Source: Oscillospiraceae bacterium (lineage in GTDB: Bacteria; Bacillota; Clostridia; Christensenellales; Aristaeellaceae). Taken from it: a DNA stretch of 38,896 nucleotides. The stretch lies in assembly GCA_031280145.1 (NCBI GenBank), contig JAITHB010000117.1:1-38896 (forward strand), written 5' to 3'. A model generated the notes under the pieces. It saw only the letters and a program-made list of their open reading frames with translations. It searched no databases and had not been told where the DNA came from. Both the position numbers and the translations under genes were made by a program. Below are positions 26,532-34,166 of the stretch, piece by piece; position 1 is the first letter of the stretch; each line of letters opens with the position of its first letter.

Positions 26532-26584
26532 CAAATCAATTCACACCTTTGCGAATCAGGCAAGCCCCCACATTATTGCAGGGC

Positions 26585-26624
26585 TGAACGCAGAGATAGT
26601 GCTTCTGCGCTCATTGTTTGTTAT
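26585..26624 (+). repeat. Third copy of the GCTTCTGCGCTCA hairpin
   Basis: TGAACGCAGA pairs with TCTGCGCTCA with one mismatch (26585-26613). The 3' part, GTGCTTCTGCGCTCATTGTT plus GTTA (26600-26624 in full), is identical to 25135-25159. The LRR gene therefore lies between two copies in the same orientation. Confidence 0.6.
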
Positions 26625-26627
26625 AAT
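26619..26627 (+). promoter_or_regulatory. Extended -10 promoter for the first GNAT gene
   Basis: TGTTATAAT contains a perfect TATAAT with the upstream TG of extended -10 promoters. No good -35 box is seen at the usual distance. It overlaps the end of the hairpin repeat and lies about 50 nt before the ATG at 26676. Confidence 0.5.
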
Positions 26628-26675
26628 ATGCGTGAATCGGAACATCACAATCGTTCGCAGAAAAGGAGGCGCGTC

Positions 26676-27209
26676 ATGTCGGAAAAACTGTCGCTCGTAA
26701 AGCCCCGAGAGGAATTCATTGAGGAAATACGCGCATTCCGCCAAGAAGTAATCGATGTCGATGACGGGCTTTTTCATGGCGTGAGCGCTTTGGATGATTT
26801 TGAAGATATAAGCGCTTGGATACGTCAGTGCCGTTTAATGGAGAGCAGCGAAACCTTGCCCAATCCTGATTGGGTTGACGCGGATGAGTTTATGCTGGTC
26901 CGTGAAGCCGACAGCCGCATACTCGGCATGATAAATTTGCGGCATCGCCTTAACGAGTATCTGGCCGAGATCGGCGGGCATATCGGATATATGGTGCGTC
27001 CGTCGGAACGCCGAAAAGGATATGGCAAAGCCATGCTCGCGCTTTGCCTCGACGAGTGCCGCGAACGCGGTCTTGATCGTGTTATGATTTCGTGCGACGC
27101 GGATAACGAGGGAAGCAGACGCACAATTCTCTCATGCGGCGGTGTTTTCGAGCGAAGCGCGGTTGTTGATGGCGGTGTCATTGAACGATACTGGATTAGC
27201 TTGCGCTAA
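26676..27209 (+). CDS. GNAT-family N-acetyltransferase
   Basis: A 177-residue cytoplasmic acetyltransferase. The acetyl-CoA-binding motif is GYMVRPSERRKGYGKAMLAL (residues about 103-122), followed by VMISCDADNEGSRRTILSCG, the usual motif B region of the RimJ/L-like branch. Its shape fits enzymes that acetylate small amines or antibiotics, but the substrate cannot be told. The open frame is much longer upstream; the ATG at 26676 is chosen because AAAGGAGG lies just before it and the protein then has normal GNAT length. A second GNAT gene follows after 45 nt. Confidence 0.88.
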   Translation: MSEKLSLVKPREEFIEEIRAFRQEVIDVDDGLFHGVSALDDFEDISAWIRQCRLMESSETLPNPDWVDADEFMLVREADSRILGMINLRHRLNEYLAEIGGHIGYMVRPSERRKGYGKAMLALCLDECRERGLDRVMISCDADNEGSRRTILSCGGVFERSAVVDGGVIERYWISLR

Positions 27210-27254
27210 CCCATCATTGCTTGGGTGTTTTCCGGGAAGTTGGAGGTAATCGGT

Positions 27255-27725
27255 ATGCGGTTGATTCTTGCCAATGAATCTCACATTTTTGGAATTAAGT
27301 GTCTGCTAACCCGCAACTTTGACGAAGTATTATCAAAGGCGCATTCACCTGAAATTGTTAAGAAATTTAAGGAAGAGCTTTCGACTGAAAATTTAACGCT
27401 TCAGCTTTCCCGTAAGAAAGTATATGTTATGGTAGATGACGCAACCGTTATCGGAACCGGCGCGTTTGCCAATTTCGGAACAAGGGAACAGCCTAAATGG
27501 TCAGTTTCCAATTTGTATGTTTTACCTGAAAATCATCGTCAAGGAATTGGAAAACAACTCATTGAGCGGCTGATACAAGACGCGCAATATGAATCCGCGA
27601 AAGAATTGCATGTTCCGTCAAGCAGAAACGCGGTTGGGTTTTATCAAAAGATGGGATTTGTGATTGATTCCGCGCAGCCGGATTTTGCTGATGAAATCAC
27701 ATGGATGACATTGGCGCTCGGGTGA
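27255..27725 (+). CDS. GNAT-family N-acetyltransferase, second gene
   Basis: A 156-residue acetyltransferase with the acetyl-CoA loop NLYVLPENHRQGIGKQLIER and the C-terminal pattern SSRNAVGFYQKMGFV. The start at 27255 follows GGAGG by eight bases; an earlier in-frame codon at 27225 lacks a ribosome site. The coding sequence is clearly richer in A and T than most of the window, pointing to a separate origin from the GC-rich metabolic genes. It may share a transcript with the preceding GNAT. The substrate is unknown. Confidence 0.87.
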   Translation: MRLILANESHIFGIKCLLTRNFDEVLSKAHSPEIVKKFKEELSTENLTLQLSRKKVYVMVDDATVIGTGAFANFGTREQPKWSVSNLYVLPENHRQGIGKQLIERLIQDAQYESAKELHVPSSRNAVGFYQKMGFVIDSAQPDFADEITWMTLALG

Positions 27726-27898
27726 ATATCACTGTTTCCGCTGAGAGCGTCCTGATTTCTTTCTTTTGAAAAATTAACAATTAACGTGAGAATTTCCATA
27801 ATCTGACCATATAACGCGGCTGAAATGCCCTCCCTTCCAACGCGTGGAAATATTGTAAGACGCTCCTTAAGCCGCCTTCATACGACGATCCCGCGCGC

Positions 27899-27927
27899 TT
27901 GCCATAACACTCCGCTTTTGATATACT
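27899..27927 (+). promoter_or_regulatory. Sigma-A promoter of the Rpn-type gene
   Basis: TTGCCA (27899-27904) and TATACT (27922-27927) are separated by 17 nt, about 20 nt before the ATG at 27948. The preceding 150 nt hold nothing recognisable. Confidence 0.75.
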
Positions 27928-27947
27928 GGTCTTAATAAGGAGGCGGC

Positions 27948-28868
27948 ATGCTGAAGAAAAACACAAAGTCTGCTATCCGCGCAAAAGCGAACCGCCGATA
28001 TAAAAGCAGCGTATTTGCCTCCTACTTCTCGGAGACGAACGAACGTCTCATTGAGGTATACAATGCCTTCTCGAAAGTCGCGTATCCGACGAGCACGCCT
28101 ATAGAGATAAACACAATAGACAACGCACTGTTCTACGGGTTCATCAATGATGTTTCGTTCGTCCTGAACGACCTGCTGATTGTCATGATAGAACATCAGA
28201 GTACGTGGAATCCCAATATGCCGTTCCGTATTCTGCTTTATCTTGCGGAGATTTTGAAACGATTGTATCACGACCCGAAGCCGTTCTATAAGTCGACGCT
28301 GCAAAAGATTGATAAGGTGCGCTGCTTCGTTCTATATAATGGAACGGAGGATCGACCCGATGTAAGCAAGCTTCGATTATCTGACGCTTTCAAAGAAGTG
28401 ATCGAGGACATTGACGATCCGGAGTTGGATATACAGTTAGAGTTGGTTGTTCCTGTCTATAATATCAGCGCGGGCAGAAACTTGAAAATTCTGGCGAAGA
28501 GTAAGTCGCTGCAGGAGTATTCATTGTTTACCGCCAAAGTTAACGAGGAGAAAGAAAGCGGAAAAGAATTGACCGACGCCGTTGAGGCGGCCATAAAATA
28601 CTGTATCGCGCATAATATAATGTCGGACTACTTATCTGTACACGGAACGGAGGTGCGAAGCGTGTTGATGCAGGAGATGTCTATTAAGGATATTGCTGAC
28701 GTAAAGTTTAACGAAGGCGTTGAAGTTGGCGAGGCAAGGGGCGTAGCTATGGGCATGATTAATGAGCGCAGGAAAATGGCAATCACGATGATTCAGCGCA
28801 ACTTCCCTGACGAGCTTGTTGCTGATTTGACGAATCTTCCAATTGCAGAGGTTCGACAGCTTAAATGA
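27948..28868 (+). CDS. Rpn-family PD-(D/E)XK nuclease / transposase-like protein
   Basis: A 306-residue member of the Rpn (recombination-promoting nuclease, also annotated as PD-(D/E)XK family transposase) group. The active-site region is visible at about residues 63-85: FINDVSFVLNDLLIVMIEHQ, with the typical Asp and the Glu-x-Gln signature, followed by MPFRILLYLAEILKRL. The C-terminal 60 residues contain the short repeats common in this family (EGVEVGEARGVAMGMINERR). TAAGGAGG precedes the ATG. These genes are usually single, present in many copies and mobile, with a role in RecA-independent recombination reported for E. coli RpnA. No inverted repeats flank it here. Confidence 0.88.
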   Translation: MLKKNTKSAIRAKANRRYKSSVFASYFSETNERLIEVYNAFSKVAYPTSTPIEINTIDNALFYGFINDVSFVLNDLLIVMIEHQSTWNPNMPFRILLYLAEILKRLYHDPKPFYKSTLQKIDKVRCFVLYNGTEDRPDVSKLRLSDAFKEVIEDIDDPELDIQLELVVPVYNISAGRNLKILAKSKSLQEYSLFTAKVNEEKESGKELTDAVEAAIKYCIAHNIMSDYLSVHGTEVRSVLMQEMSIKDIADVKFNEGVEVGEARGVAMGMINERRKMAITMIQRNFPDELVADLTNLPIAEVRQLK

Positions 28869-28994
28869 TTCGCAATCCGCAAATCAATCGGCAATCACAT
28901 GATAATTCCGCTTGGTTTAGCTGAAACGCAGGATTCTCATTCCATAGCTCATTATGTCAACTCACCAAGCCTTAGGAAGATGCAGGTATAGCAA

Positions 28995-29921
28995 GTGAGG
29001 TACGCAATGCTATCCGATATTCACGGGAATCTGCCGGCGCTCGAAGCGGCGCTGACGGATGCCCGCTCCTGCCAACCTGATATGTACCTGTTTCTTGGTG
29101 ATTATATCCGCGACTGTCCTTGGCCAAACGAGGTTGCGCGGTTGATTCGCGGTTTGCCTAACGCTGTCGTCATTCGCGGCAACAACGAGGGCTATTTGCG
29201 TTCTATGCGCCATGAGGATCAAGCGACATGGGTGCATGACCAATATTCACTTATATACTGGAACTACAGAGCCTTAACTTCCGAAAATCTTGAATACCTC
29301 GCTGCGCTGCCTGAGACCGCGCAAATTGAGGATTCAGGCGAAACGATACGCCTTTCGCATACCTCTTCGATTTTTCACAGGAAACCGAAGCTCCGACTCT
29401 TTCATACAAGCGGGTATCGCGCTTTGCGCGAAACAAAACCTTTTTCGCATGAAGAGTATTTGAAAATCGCCCGCGCGGCGGTTATTGAATGCGAGAACGC
29501 ATATAATGAGATGCTTGCGCTGCCAAAGGGTGTCTATTTGTTTGGTCATAGTCACTTGCAATTCCATATGGAAATGGACGGGCGTTGGTTCATCAATCCC
29601 GGCTCCTGCGGTATTTCTCTGGATTTTGATAACACGGCGGCGTATGCGATACTGGAACGTACATCCGGCGGCTGGCGGGTTGAAGAGCGTCGGGTGACGT
29701 ATGATGTTGACGGCACTGTGCGCCGCCTTCGCGCGTCAGGGCTGCATACCGACGCACCGGCGTGGTGTCGGATAATCGAACAGCAGTTATTAACCGCTAA
29801 AGAATATATGAGTCCGTTCCTTATGCATGTGGAGGAAACGGCCCGACGGCTTGGTGAACAGAAGCGGCCTGTGAGCAATGAGGTTTGGTCGGAAGCTGTG
29901 AAGAATTGGCGTATGGACTAA
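28995..29921 (+). CDS. Calcineurin-like metallophosphoesterase
   Basis: A 308-residue metallophosphoesterase. The metal-binding motifs appear in order: Asp8 and His10 in MLSDIHGNLPALEAAL, Asp36 in LFLGDYI, Asn63 region in VIRGNNEGYL, then FGHSHLQF and the NPGSCG turn typical of YfcE/MJ0936-like enzymes. The start is GTG at 28995, giving MRYAMLSDIHGN as in related proteins; an ATG four codons in has a ribosome site but would remove the first beta strand. It is about 60 residues longer than typical YfcE enzymes, with the extra part at the C-terminus. The substrate is unknown; the family includes phosphodiesterases and nucleotide phosphatases. Confidence 0.88.
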   Translation: MRYAMLSDIHGNLPALEAALTDARSCQPDMYLFLGDYIRDCPWPNEVARLIRGLPNAVVIRGNNEGYLRSMRHEDQATWVHDQYSLIYWNYRALTSENLEYLAALPETAQIEDSGETIRLSHTSSIFHRKPKLRLFHTSGYRALRETKPFSHEEYLKIARAAVIECENAYNEMLALPKGVYLFGHSHLQFHMEMDGRWFINPGSCGISLDFDNTAAYAILERTSGGWRVEERRVTYDVDGTVRRLRASGLHTDAPAWCRIIEQQLLTAKEYMSPFLMHVEETARRLGEQKRPVSNEVWSEAVKNWRMD

Positions 29922-30131
29922 TTACGATTCATGCTTCAGAATTGCGGTTTCCTTAATATATTAGCAGCCGCGCTCTTGCGCATTATGTTCGTCGCTTGAT
30001 GCCCGTTTGGATTCAATATACGGAAATCGTCTTCTCAAGACGGATTATCACGCCCGCCCGCAGATGCATATACTGATTGCAAGCGGCGTCTGAAGCTATC
30101 CGTGATAATAAATTAATCGGAGATAAACGAC

Positions 30132-31550
30132 ATGTACTACCAACCATGGTGCGCATATGACAATTACAACTATAATTATTGCGGGTGGAGCTGCTGCGGC
30201 GAATATAACTACTGCATCACGCCTTACTGCTGCGACAGCCGCAACGGAAACAACAGCGGCGGTGGGGGCGGCGGCGGAACTAACCCGACGGGGCTTCCGC
30301 CGAACATCGTTATCGGATACTGGGAGAACTGGCCAAGCACACCGAACCTGCGGCTGCGAAACGTCAGCGATAAATGGGACGTAGTCGTCGTTTCCTTCGC
30401 GCTTGCAAATGGCAGCGCCGCGGAATTCACACCCGACCCTTCGCTTTACGCGAACGAGCAGCAATTCATCGACGACGTAAAGTTTCTTCAAGCAAGAGGG
30501 CAGAAGGTTATCATCTCGCTGGGCGGCGCGACAGACAACACGTTCACCATAACGAACACTGCGCAGCGCGACTCTTTCGCAAACAGTCTTATCAGCATAA
30601 TCAACAGATACGGCTTCGACGGTCTGGATATAGACATCGAACACAACGCGGCGACGGGGCAAGACCCGATGCTGGTCGACGGCGAAACCTCCATCACATC
30701 GCCGACCAAGCCGTTCAACCAATATATAATAAACATTCTGCGCACCGTGAAAGCCGCGATGAGCAGCGGCTTCATTTTGTCTGTCACGCCGGAATTCCCA
30801 TATGTGCAAGGCGGCGCGCAAACATGGGGCTCGTACAACACTCCGGGGCAAGGTATATACGGCGGCTATCTCGCGCTGCTGAACGGTATCCGAGACATTA
30901 TAACATATATCGCGCCGCAGTATTACAACAACGATTTGGAAGACTACGCGGCATTGGGCATTGACAACAGGTACGACGCCGATATGCTTGTTCGCATGAC
31001 AAAAGCGCTTATAGACGGGTTCCATGTGAAAGACCACGGATTCTTCCAAGGCTTCCCGCCAAGCCGGGTCGTGTTCACCGTTCTGCAAAAACAAGCGGGC
31101 AGAAATTGCAGCTTCCTTGCGTCTGTGCCCGGCGGGCAGGATTGCGGCGCGATGCCCGTCTCAACATACGAAACAGCGCTCGCAACGCTTCTTGCGGAAT
31201 ATCCGGACTTCCGCGGCATAGGCACGTGGTCGATAAACATTCCGCTTCGCGAAGGCGGCGCGGACGATTTCGCGGACAAAATTCACGCGGACGTTATAGA
31301 CCCGCTTGCTCGCGGCGCCGCGCCTGAAATATCTTCTTCCGAGGAATACCAAACGCGCCACGCCGCACGTACCGCGCAGGCTCCCGCAGCCGCAAAGCTC
31401 GTTGACGATTTCCCTCAAACATATACCGCCAGACATGCCAAGTTGAAGTATAATGTTTATGCGCGGAAGGTCGGGTACTGGAGGAGACGAGAGAATAGTT
31501 CGTTGTATCTTGCACCGCAATCGGGTATACTGTATCCGAAAGGTGATTGA
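30132..31550 (+). CDS. GH18 chitinase-like protein with Cys/Tyr-rich N-terminus and no signal peptide
   Basis: A 472-residue protein. Residues about 57-420 form a GH18 barrel: IGYWENWPS at strand one, KVIISLGGATDN, and the catalytic signature FDGLDIDIEH with Glu170 as proton donor. Residues 1-34 contain seven cysteines and nine tyrosines (MYYQPWCAYDNYNYNYCGWS is the start), then a Gly run (43-49). No signal peptide or membrane helix is present. The C-terminal 60 residues are basic and low in structure. Cys/Tyr-rich heads without export signals are seen in spore coat and exosporium proteins, and GH18 domains occur in coat or cortex proteins such as Clostridioides difficile CotE and Bacillus YaaH, so a spore-surface role is a reasonable inference. 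GGAGAT precedes the ATG. The 210 nt upstream hold no clear sigma-A promoter. Confidence 0.88.
   Translation: MYYQPWCAYDNYNYNYCGWSCCGEYNYCITPYCCDSRNGNNSGGGGGGGTNPTGLPPNIVIGYWENWPSTPNLRLRNVSDKWDVVVVSFALANGSAAEFTPDPSLYANEQQFIDDVKFLQARGQKVIISLGGATDNTFTITNTAQRDSFANSLISIINRYGFDGLDIDIEHNAATGQDPMLVDGETSITSPTKPFNQYIINILRTVKAAMSSGFILSVTPEFPYVQGGAQTWGSYNTPGQGIYGGYLALLNGIRDIITYIAPQYYNNDLEDYAALGIDNRYDADMLVRMTKALIDGFHVKDHGFFQGFPPSRVVFTVLQKQAGRNCSFLASVPGGQDCGAMPVSTYETALATLLAEYPDFRGIGTWSINIPLREGGADDFADKIHADVIDPLARGAAPEISSSEEYQTRHAARTAQAPAAAKLVDDFPQTYTARHAKLKYNVYARKVGYWRRRENSSLYLAPQSGILYPKGD
31503..31531 (+). promoter_or_regulatory. Sigma-A promoter inside the 3' end of the GH18 gene
   Basis: TTGTAT (31503-31508) and TATACT (31526-31531) are separated by 17 nt and lie 23 nt before the MNT start at 31554, so the last 15 codons of the GH18 gene double as promoter. 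Confidence 0.65.
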
Positions 31551-31553
31551 TAA

Positions 31554-31847
31554 ATGACGCACACCATTGAGACCATTCGCCGCCTCAGTATACCCGTCGC
31601 GCAGGATTACGGCGTAAAAAAGCTGGCGCTGTTTGGTTCATATGCATCTGATAAAAATCGAAGCGACAGCGACGTCGACTTGCTTATCGAAAAAGGAAAA
31701 ATAACAGGGCTGTGGGAATACGCTGCGTTTGTGTCGAAACTTGAGCAGGTTTTGGGCACGCATGTTGACGTGCTGACTTACGATTCCGTTGCGGACGCTT
31801 TCGCGGGGGAATCCGTCGGAAACGAGGTGGTTCTTTATGAAGAGTAG
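31554..31847 (+). CDS. Minimal nucleotidyltransferase (MNT, MntA-like antitoxin)
   Basis: A 97-residue single-domain nucleotidyltransferase. The signature is KLALFGSYASDKNRSDSDVD (GS motif followed by DxD), with a third acidic position in THVDVLTYDS. Such proteins usually form a two-gene toxin-antitoxin module with a HEPN ribonuclease, which they silence by adding nucleotides. The ribosome site AAAGGTGAT precedes the ATG, and the gene starts 3 nt after the GH18 stop. The downstream HEPN partner is reduced to a remnant (31837-31878), leaving this antitoxin alone. Confidence 0.88.
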   Translation: MTHTIETIRRLSIPVAQDYGVKKLALFGSYASDKNRSDSDVDLLIEKGKITGLWEYAAFVSKLEQVLGTHVDVLTYDSVADAFAGESVGNEVVLYEE

Positions 31848-31878
31848 GCTAACATTTAATTGTGCAGCATGTTACTAA
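31837..31878 (+). pseudogene. Remnant start of a HEPN-type partner gene
   Basis: Inside the end of the MNT gene, ATG at 31837 is preceded by GAGGTGG at an ideal distance of six bases and overlaps the MNT stop, exactly as HEPN genes do in MNT/HEPN modules. The frame reads MKSRLTFNCAACY and then stops. About 30 nt later a hairpin and a repeat element begin. I read this as a toxin gene lost by insertion or deletion; the identity as HEPN rests on position alone. Confidence 0.45.
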
Positions 31879-31907
31879 TCATCTGAAGCGAATTAATGAG
31901 AAACCAC

Positions 31908-31929
31908 GGGCGACCGTCCTCGGTCGCCC
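31908..31929. repeat. Isolated 9-bp hairpin GGGCGACCG / CGGTCGCCC
   Basis: A perfect stem with loop TCCT, of the same GGGCGA...TCGCCC type as the modules in the nested repeat elements. It lies directly before copy B and may be a separate insertion. Confidence 0.6.
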
Positions 31930-31931
31930 CA

Positions 31932-32130
31932 GGCTGTCGACAAACGATTGTTTTGTATGCGTGCGGGCGAGCCGGGGGCTCGCCCCTACAGCATATTGAG
32001 TTCCTGTATACCGATAGCATACACCCTGTAGGGGCGATTTCCCGGGGTCCCCGCCAAATTTGCGAATTTGTCGGGGTGGGTCCAATCGCCCGCCTTACGA
32101 TCGTACGACCCGCCATAACGTAGGTTGCAT
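31932..32130. repeat. Nested-palindrome repeat element, copy B (inverted relative to A)
   Basis: Begins with GGCTGTCGACAAAC (31932-31945), then carries the module GGGCGAGCC/GGCTCGCCC (31965-31985), the linker containing TTCCTGTATACCGATAGCAT, and GGGCGATT (32032-32039) paired with AATCGCCC (32084-32091) around an inner hairpin (32049-32060 with 32065-32076, one mismatch). The opposite terminal repeat is missing; instead it ends with GATCGTACGACCCGCCATAA, a sequence shared with the element at 38813. The right end is therefore approximate. Confidence 0.7.
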
Positions 32131-32242
32131 GCAATATTACATGTAACGCACAATCATCCGCGATGAAACGGGTCATACGCGTAACAGGCGGGCAATTGGA
32201 TACATATTGCGCCCTTCCAAATATATCTTCCTTGAATACAGA

Positions 32243-32297
32243 CAGATTAACGCTTGTGAATCGTTTTATTACGTATGAACTCCATTGCGTTAATCTG
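32243..32297. promoter_or_regulatory. 11-bp perfect inverted repeat in the leader of the acidic membrane protein
   Basis: CAGATTAACGC (32243-32253) and GCGTTAATCTG (32287-32297) flank 33 nt and lie just before the ribosome site at 32306. It could be an operator or an RNA stem hiding the start region. No convincing promoter was found nearby; the sequence between copy B and this repeat shows nothing else. Confidence 0.45.
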
Positions 32298-32318
32298 CTT
32301 ATTCTGAAGGTGATTATA

Positions 32319-33182
32319 TTGGATAACCTCTCCGACCTGTTCTTCGCCGCGCTGCGCAACTGGTTTCGCTCGCTCACCGATTCCGTCTGGCAAGCCGTAA
32401 AGGGCGGCGGCGTAAACGCGGGCTTTCCCATATCAAGGCTCGTCACCGCGATAATCATCATCGCGGCGGTCTGCGTCGCGCTCGACTGGCTGTTCTACAT
32501 CCTGCGCTGGCGTCCGCACCGCGTATGGATTTCCAACATGCGCCGCAGGCGGCGCGGCGGCGGGCTGTCCGTCGAAACCGCGCCCGCGATGGCTTACGCG
32601 GAAGACGCGGCGGAAAACGACGCGCAGTTTGAATATGAACCGCGGCAGTATTTCGACGATATGGACGGATTGGAAGACCTTGCGGAGCCCGAAATCGATA
32701 CGGACGAGCTTATGTTCGCGAGCGACGCGGATTATTCCGCGGAAGAGTATGAAGTGCCGCAGAGCGGAGAATACCAAACGGGCGGCGCGCAGGACTATGG
32801 CTATCCCGTTCAGGTGGAGGAAGTCGCGCCTGTTTCTTCTTATGTAAGCGAACCTGTATATGAAGAAGAGGCGGCGCGGCAGGAAGACGCGTACGGCGGG
32901 AATCTGCGCCCGCGTTTCTTCCCGTTCAGACAGCGCAGACAGCAAGGCGAGATACTTACGGTCACAGGCAAGCCCGCCAAGCGGCGCGGTTTGTTCAACC
33001 TGGTCGACGACCCCGACGAAGCGATATCGGGATTGCCGCCGCTCGCGGAATCCGACGGGTTCTATCAGCCGGCCATGCCCGCCGCGGAATATGATGAAGA
33101 TGAGTATGACTTTGTGGCGGAACCGCTGACAGACGATATAATTGATGAAGAACCGGGCGAGGACAATGTGTTTCCGTTATGA
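32319..33182 (+). CDS. Uncharacterised single-pass membrane protein with acidic disordered tail
   Basis: I do not recognise this 287-residue protein. From the TTG at 32319 it has an amphipathic start (LSDLFFAALRNWFRSL), one membrane helix (about 41-63), a strongly basic stop-transfer patch (NMRRRRRGGG), and then about 200 residues rich in Glu, Asp, Tyr and Ala, predicted disordered and cytoplasmic, with a second basic island (RPRFFPFRQRRQQ). TTG is preferred because GAAGGTGA lies five bases upstream; the frame is open 52 codons further back but that part runs through leader sequence. It shares an ATGA junction with the MinD-like ATPase that follows, so the two products probably act together, perhaps with the tail recruiting the ATPase to the membrane. 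Confidence 0.65.
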   Translation: MDNLSDLFFAALRNWFRSLTDSVWQAVKGGGVNAGFPISRLVTAIIIIAAVCVALDWLFYILRWRPHRVWISNMRRRRRGGGLSVETAPAMAYAEDAAENDAQFEYEPRQYFDDMDGLEDLAEPEIDTDELMFASDADYSAEEYEVPQSGEYQTGGAQDYGYPVQVEEVAPVSSYVSEPVYEEEAARQEDAYGGNLRPRFFPFRQRRQQGEILTVTGKPAKRRGLFNLVDDPDEAISGLPPLAESDGFYQPAMPAAEYDEDEYDFVAEPLTDDIIDEEPGEDNVFPL

Positions 33183-33868
33183 CAAACTATTTGGATGAGC
33201 TGGGCGGCGCACGAATAAATGTATACCTCGGCGGATACGGCTGCGGCAAGACGGAGCTTGCGCTTGACGCGGCGCTGCGGATTGCCGCGCCGGGACGTAA
33301 GGTTGCGCTGATAGACGTGGACATCGTGAACCCGTACTTCCGTTCGAGCGATAAACGAGTGTGGCTTGAGTCGCAAGGAGTGCGCGTTATCGCGCCTGTT
33401 TACGCGATGACGAGCGTCGACACACCGGTGCTGTCGCCCGCAATCAAGTCCGTGTTCGACGGGCGGGACGAGCGCGCCGTGTTCGACGTAGGCGGCGACA
33501 CGGCGGGCAGCGCGGTGATCGGCGGCTATGCGGAACGCATCCGCGAAAGCGAGTCGCGCGTGTGGTATGTAATCAACACGAGCCGTCCGCTTTCTGAAAC
33601 CGCGGAAGACAACGTCGCGCGCATAAATGAGATTTGCCTGCGCTCGCGCCTGCGGCCCGACGGACTCATCCACAACACAAACCTGCAACACGAGACCGCG
33701 CCGGAGGTTCTGATTGATTCATTCCGAATAATCGAACAAATCAGCGAACGGACGGGCATACCCGTCGCCGCCGTAACGGGCGAGGCGCGGCTGGCCGCGC
33801 GGCTGCCGAACGGTATGCGTGGGTTATTTGTCGGGATTGGCAGGAGGACTGTGTATTCGTTTATATAA
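33179..33868 (+). CDS. MinD/ParA-like (SIMIBI) P-loop ATPase
   Basis: A 229-residue cytoplasmic ATPase. The Walker A loop is GGYGCGKTE (residues 18-26), and KVALIDVDIVNPYFRSS just after it is typical of MinD/CobQ-related proteins, as is the Walker B-like AVFDVGGDTAGS. VIHNTNLQ-type residues (LIHNTNLQHETAPEVLIDS) fit the base-recognition Asn. It lacks the deviant KGGxGKT form of true MinD/ParA. Related ATPases are widespread in Clostridia, often near 2-oxoacid oxidoreductase genes, with no settled role. Translation is coupled to the upstream membrane protein through ATGA. It converges with the MNT gene on the other strand, overlapping it by 8 nt. Confidence 0.8.
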   Translation: MTNYLDELGGARINVYLGGYGCGKTELALDAALRIAAPGRKVALIDVDIVNPYFRSSDKRVWLESQGVRVIAPVYAMTSVDTPVLSPAIKSVFDGRDERAVFDVGGDTAGSAVIGGYAERIRESESRVWYVINTSRPLSETAEDNVARINEICLRSRLRPDGLIHNTNLQHETAPEVLIDSFRIIEQISERTGIPVAAVTGEARLAARLPNGMRGLFVGIGRRTVYSFI

Positions 33869-34166
33869 TAATCGGTTGTCCCGTTCGCAGAACTTCGCTG
33901 ATAAACCCGCCGCTTTCCTTTGCGCGGTCAAGCAGAATCGGTTCGATGTATGTGCTTATTTTCCAGGTAAGCCCCGCCAAACGCGTGTATGTTTGAAACC
34001 AGTCCTGTTCCAGCCCATTAAAAATTACGGCGATGTCAATATCGCTGTCCGCCCTCGCGTTGCCTTTTGCATACGAACCGTACAGCACGACTTGCTCCGG
34101 ATTCATTTCTTTATAAACCGCGCGGGCGTACTCACGCGCATACGCTAAAGCCTGCTCTTTATCCAT
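33861..34166 (-). CDS. MNT-domain nucleotidyltransferase of a HEPN/MNT pair
   Basis: A 101-residue nucleotidyltransferase. The active-site pattern is VVLYGSYAKGNARADSDIDI (GS followed by two acidic residues). The preferred start is the ATG at 34166, ten bases after GGAGG; the frame continues 13 codons upstream within the HEPN gene. It overlaps the HEPN gene by 22 nt and follows it. In such modules the MNT protein acts as antitoxin, modifying the HEPN partner. Order here (HEPN first) is the reverse of that inferred for the module at 31554. Confidence 0.87.
   Translation of the reverse strand: MDKEQALAYAREYARAVYKEMNPEQVVLYGSYAKGNARADSDIDIAVIFNGLEQDWFQTYTRLAGLTWKISTYIEPILLDRAKESGGFISEVLRTGQPIII

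Noticed and set aside
28899-28991. Small 30-codon frame starting ATG at 28899 (MIIPLGLAETQDSHSIAHYV...)
   Set aside because: No ribosome site and no recognisable similarity; it fills the spacer before the metallophosphoesterase and is probably chance or an old remnant.
29922-30131. Sigma-E-like -10 (CATATACT at about 30067) before the GH18 gene
   Set aside because: It would support a sporulation role, but no matching -35 element is present at the right distance, so it was not listed as a promoter. Nothing else is recognisable in this gap.
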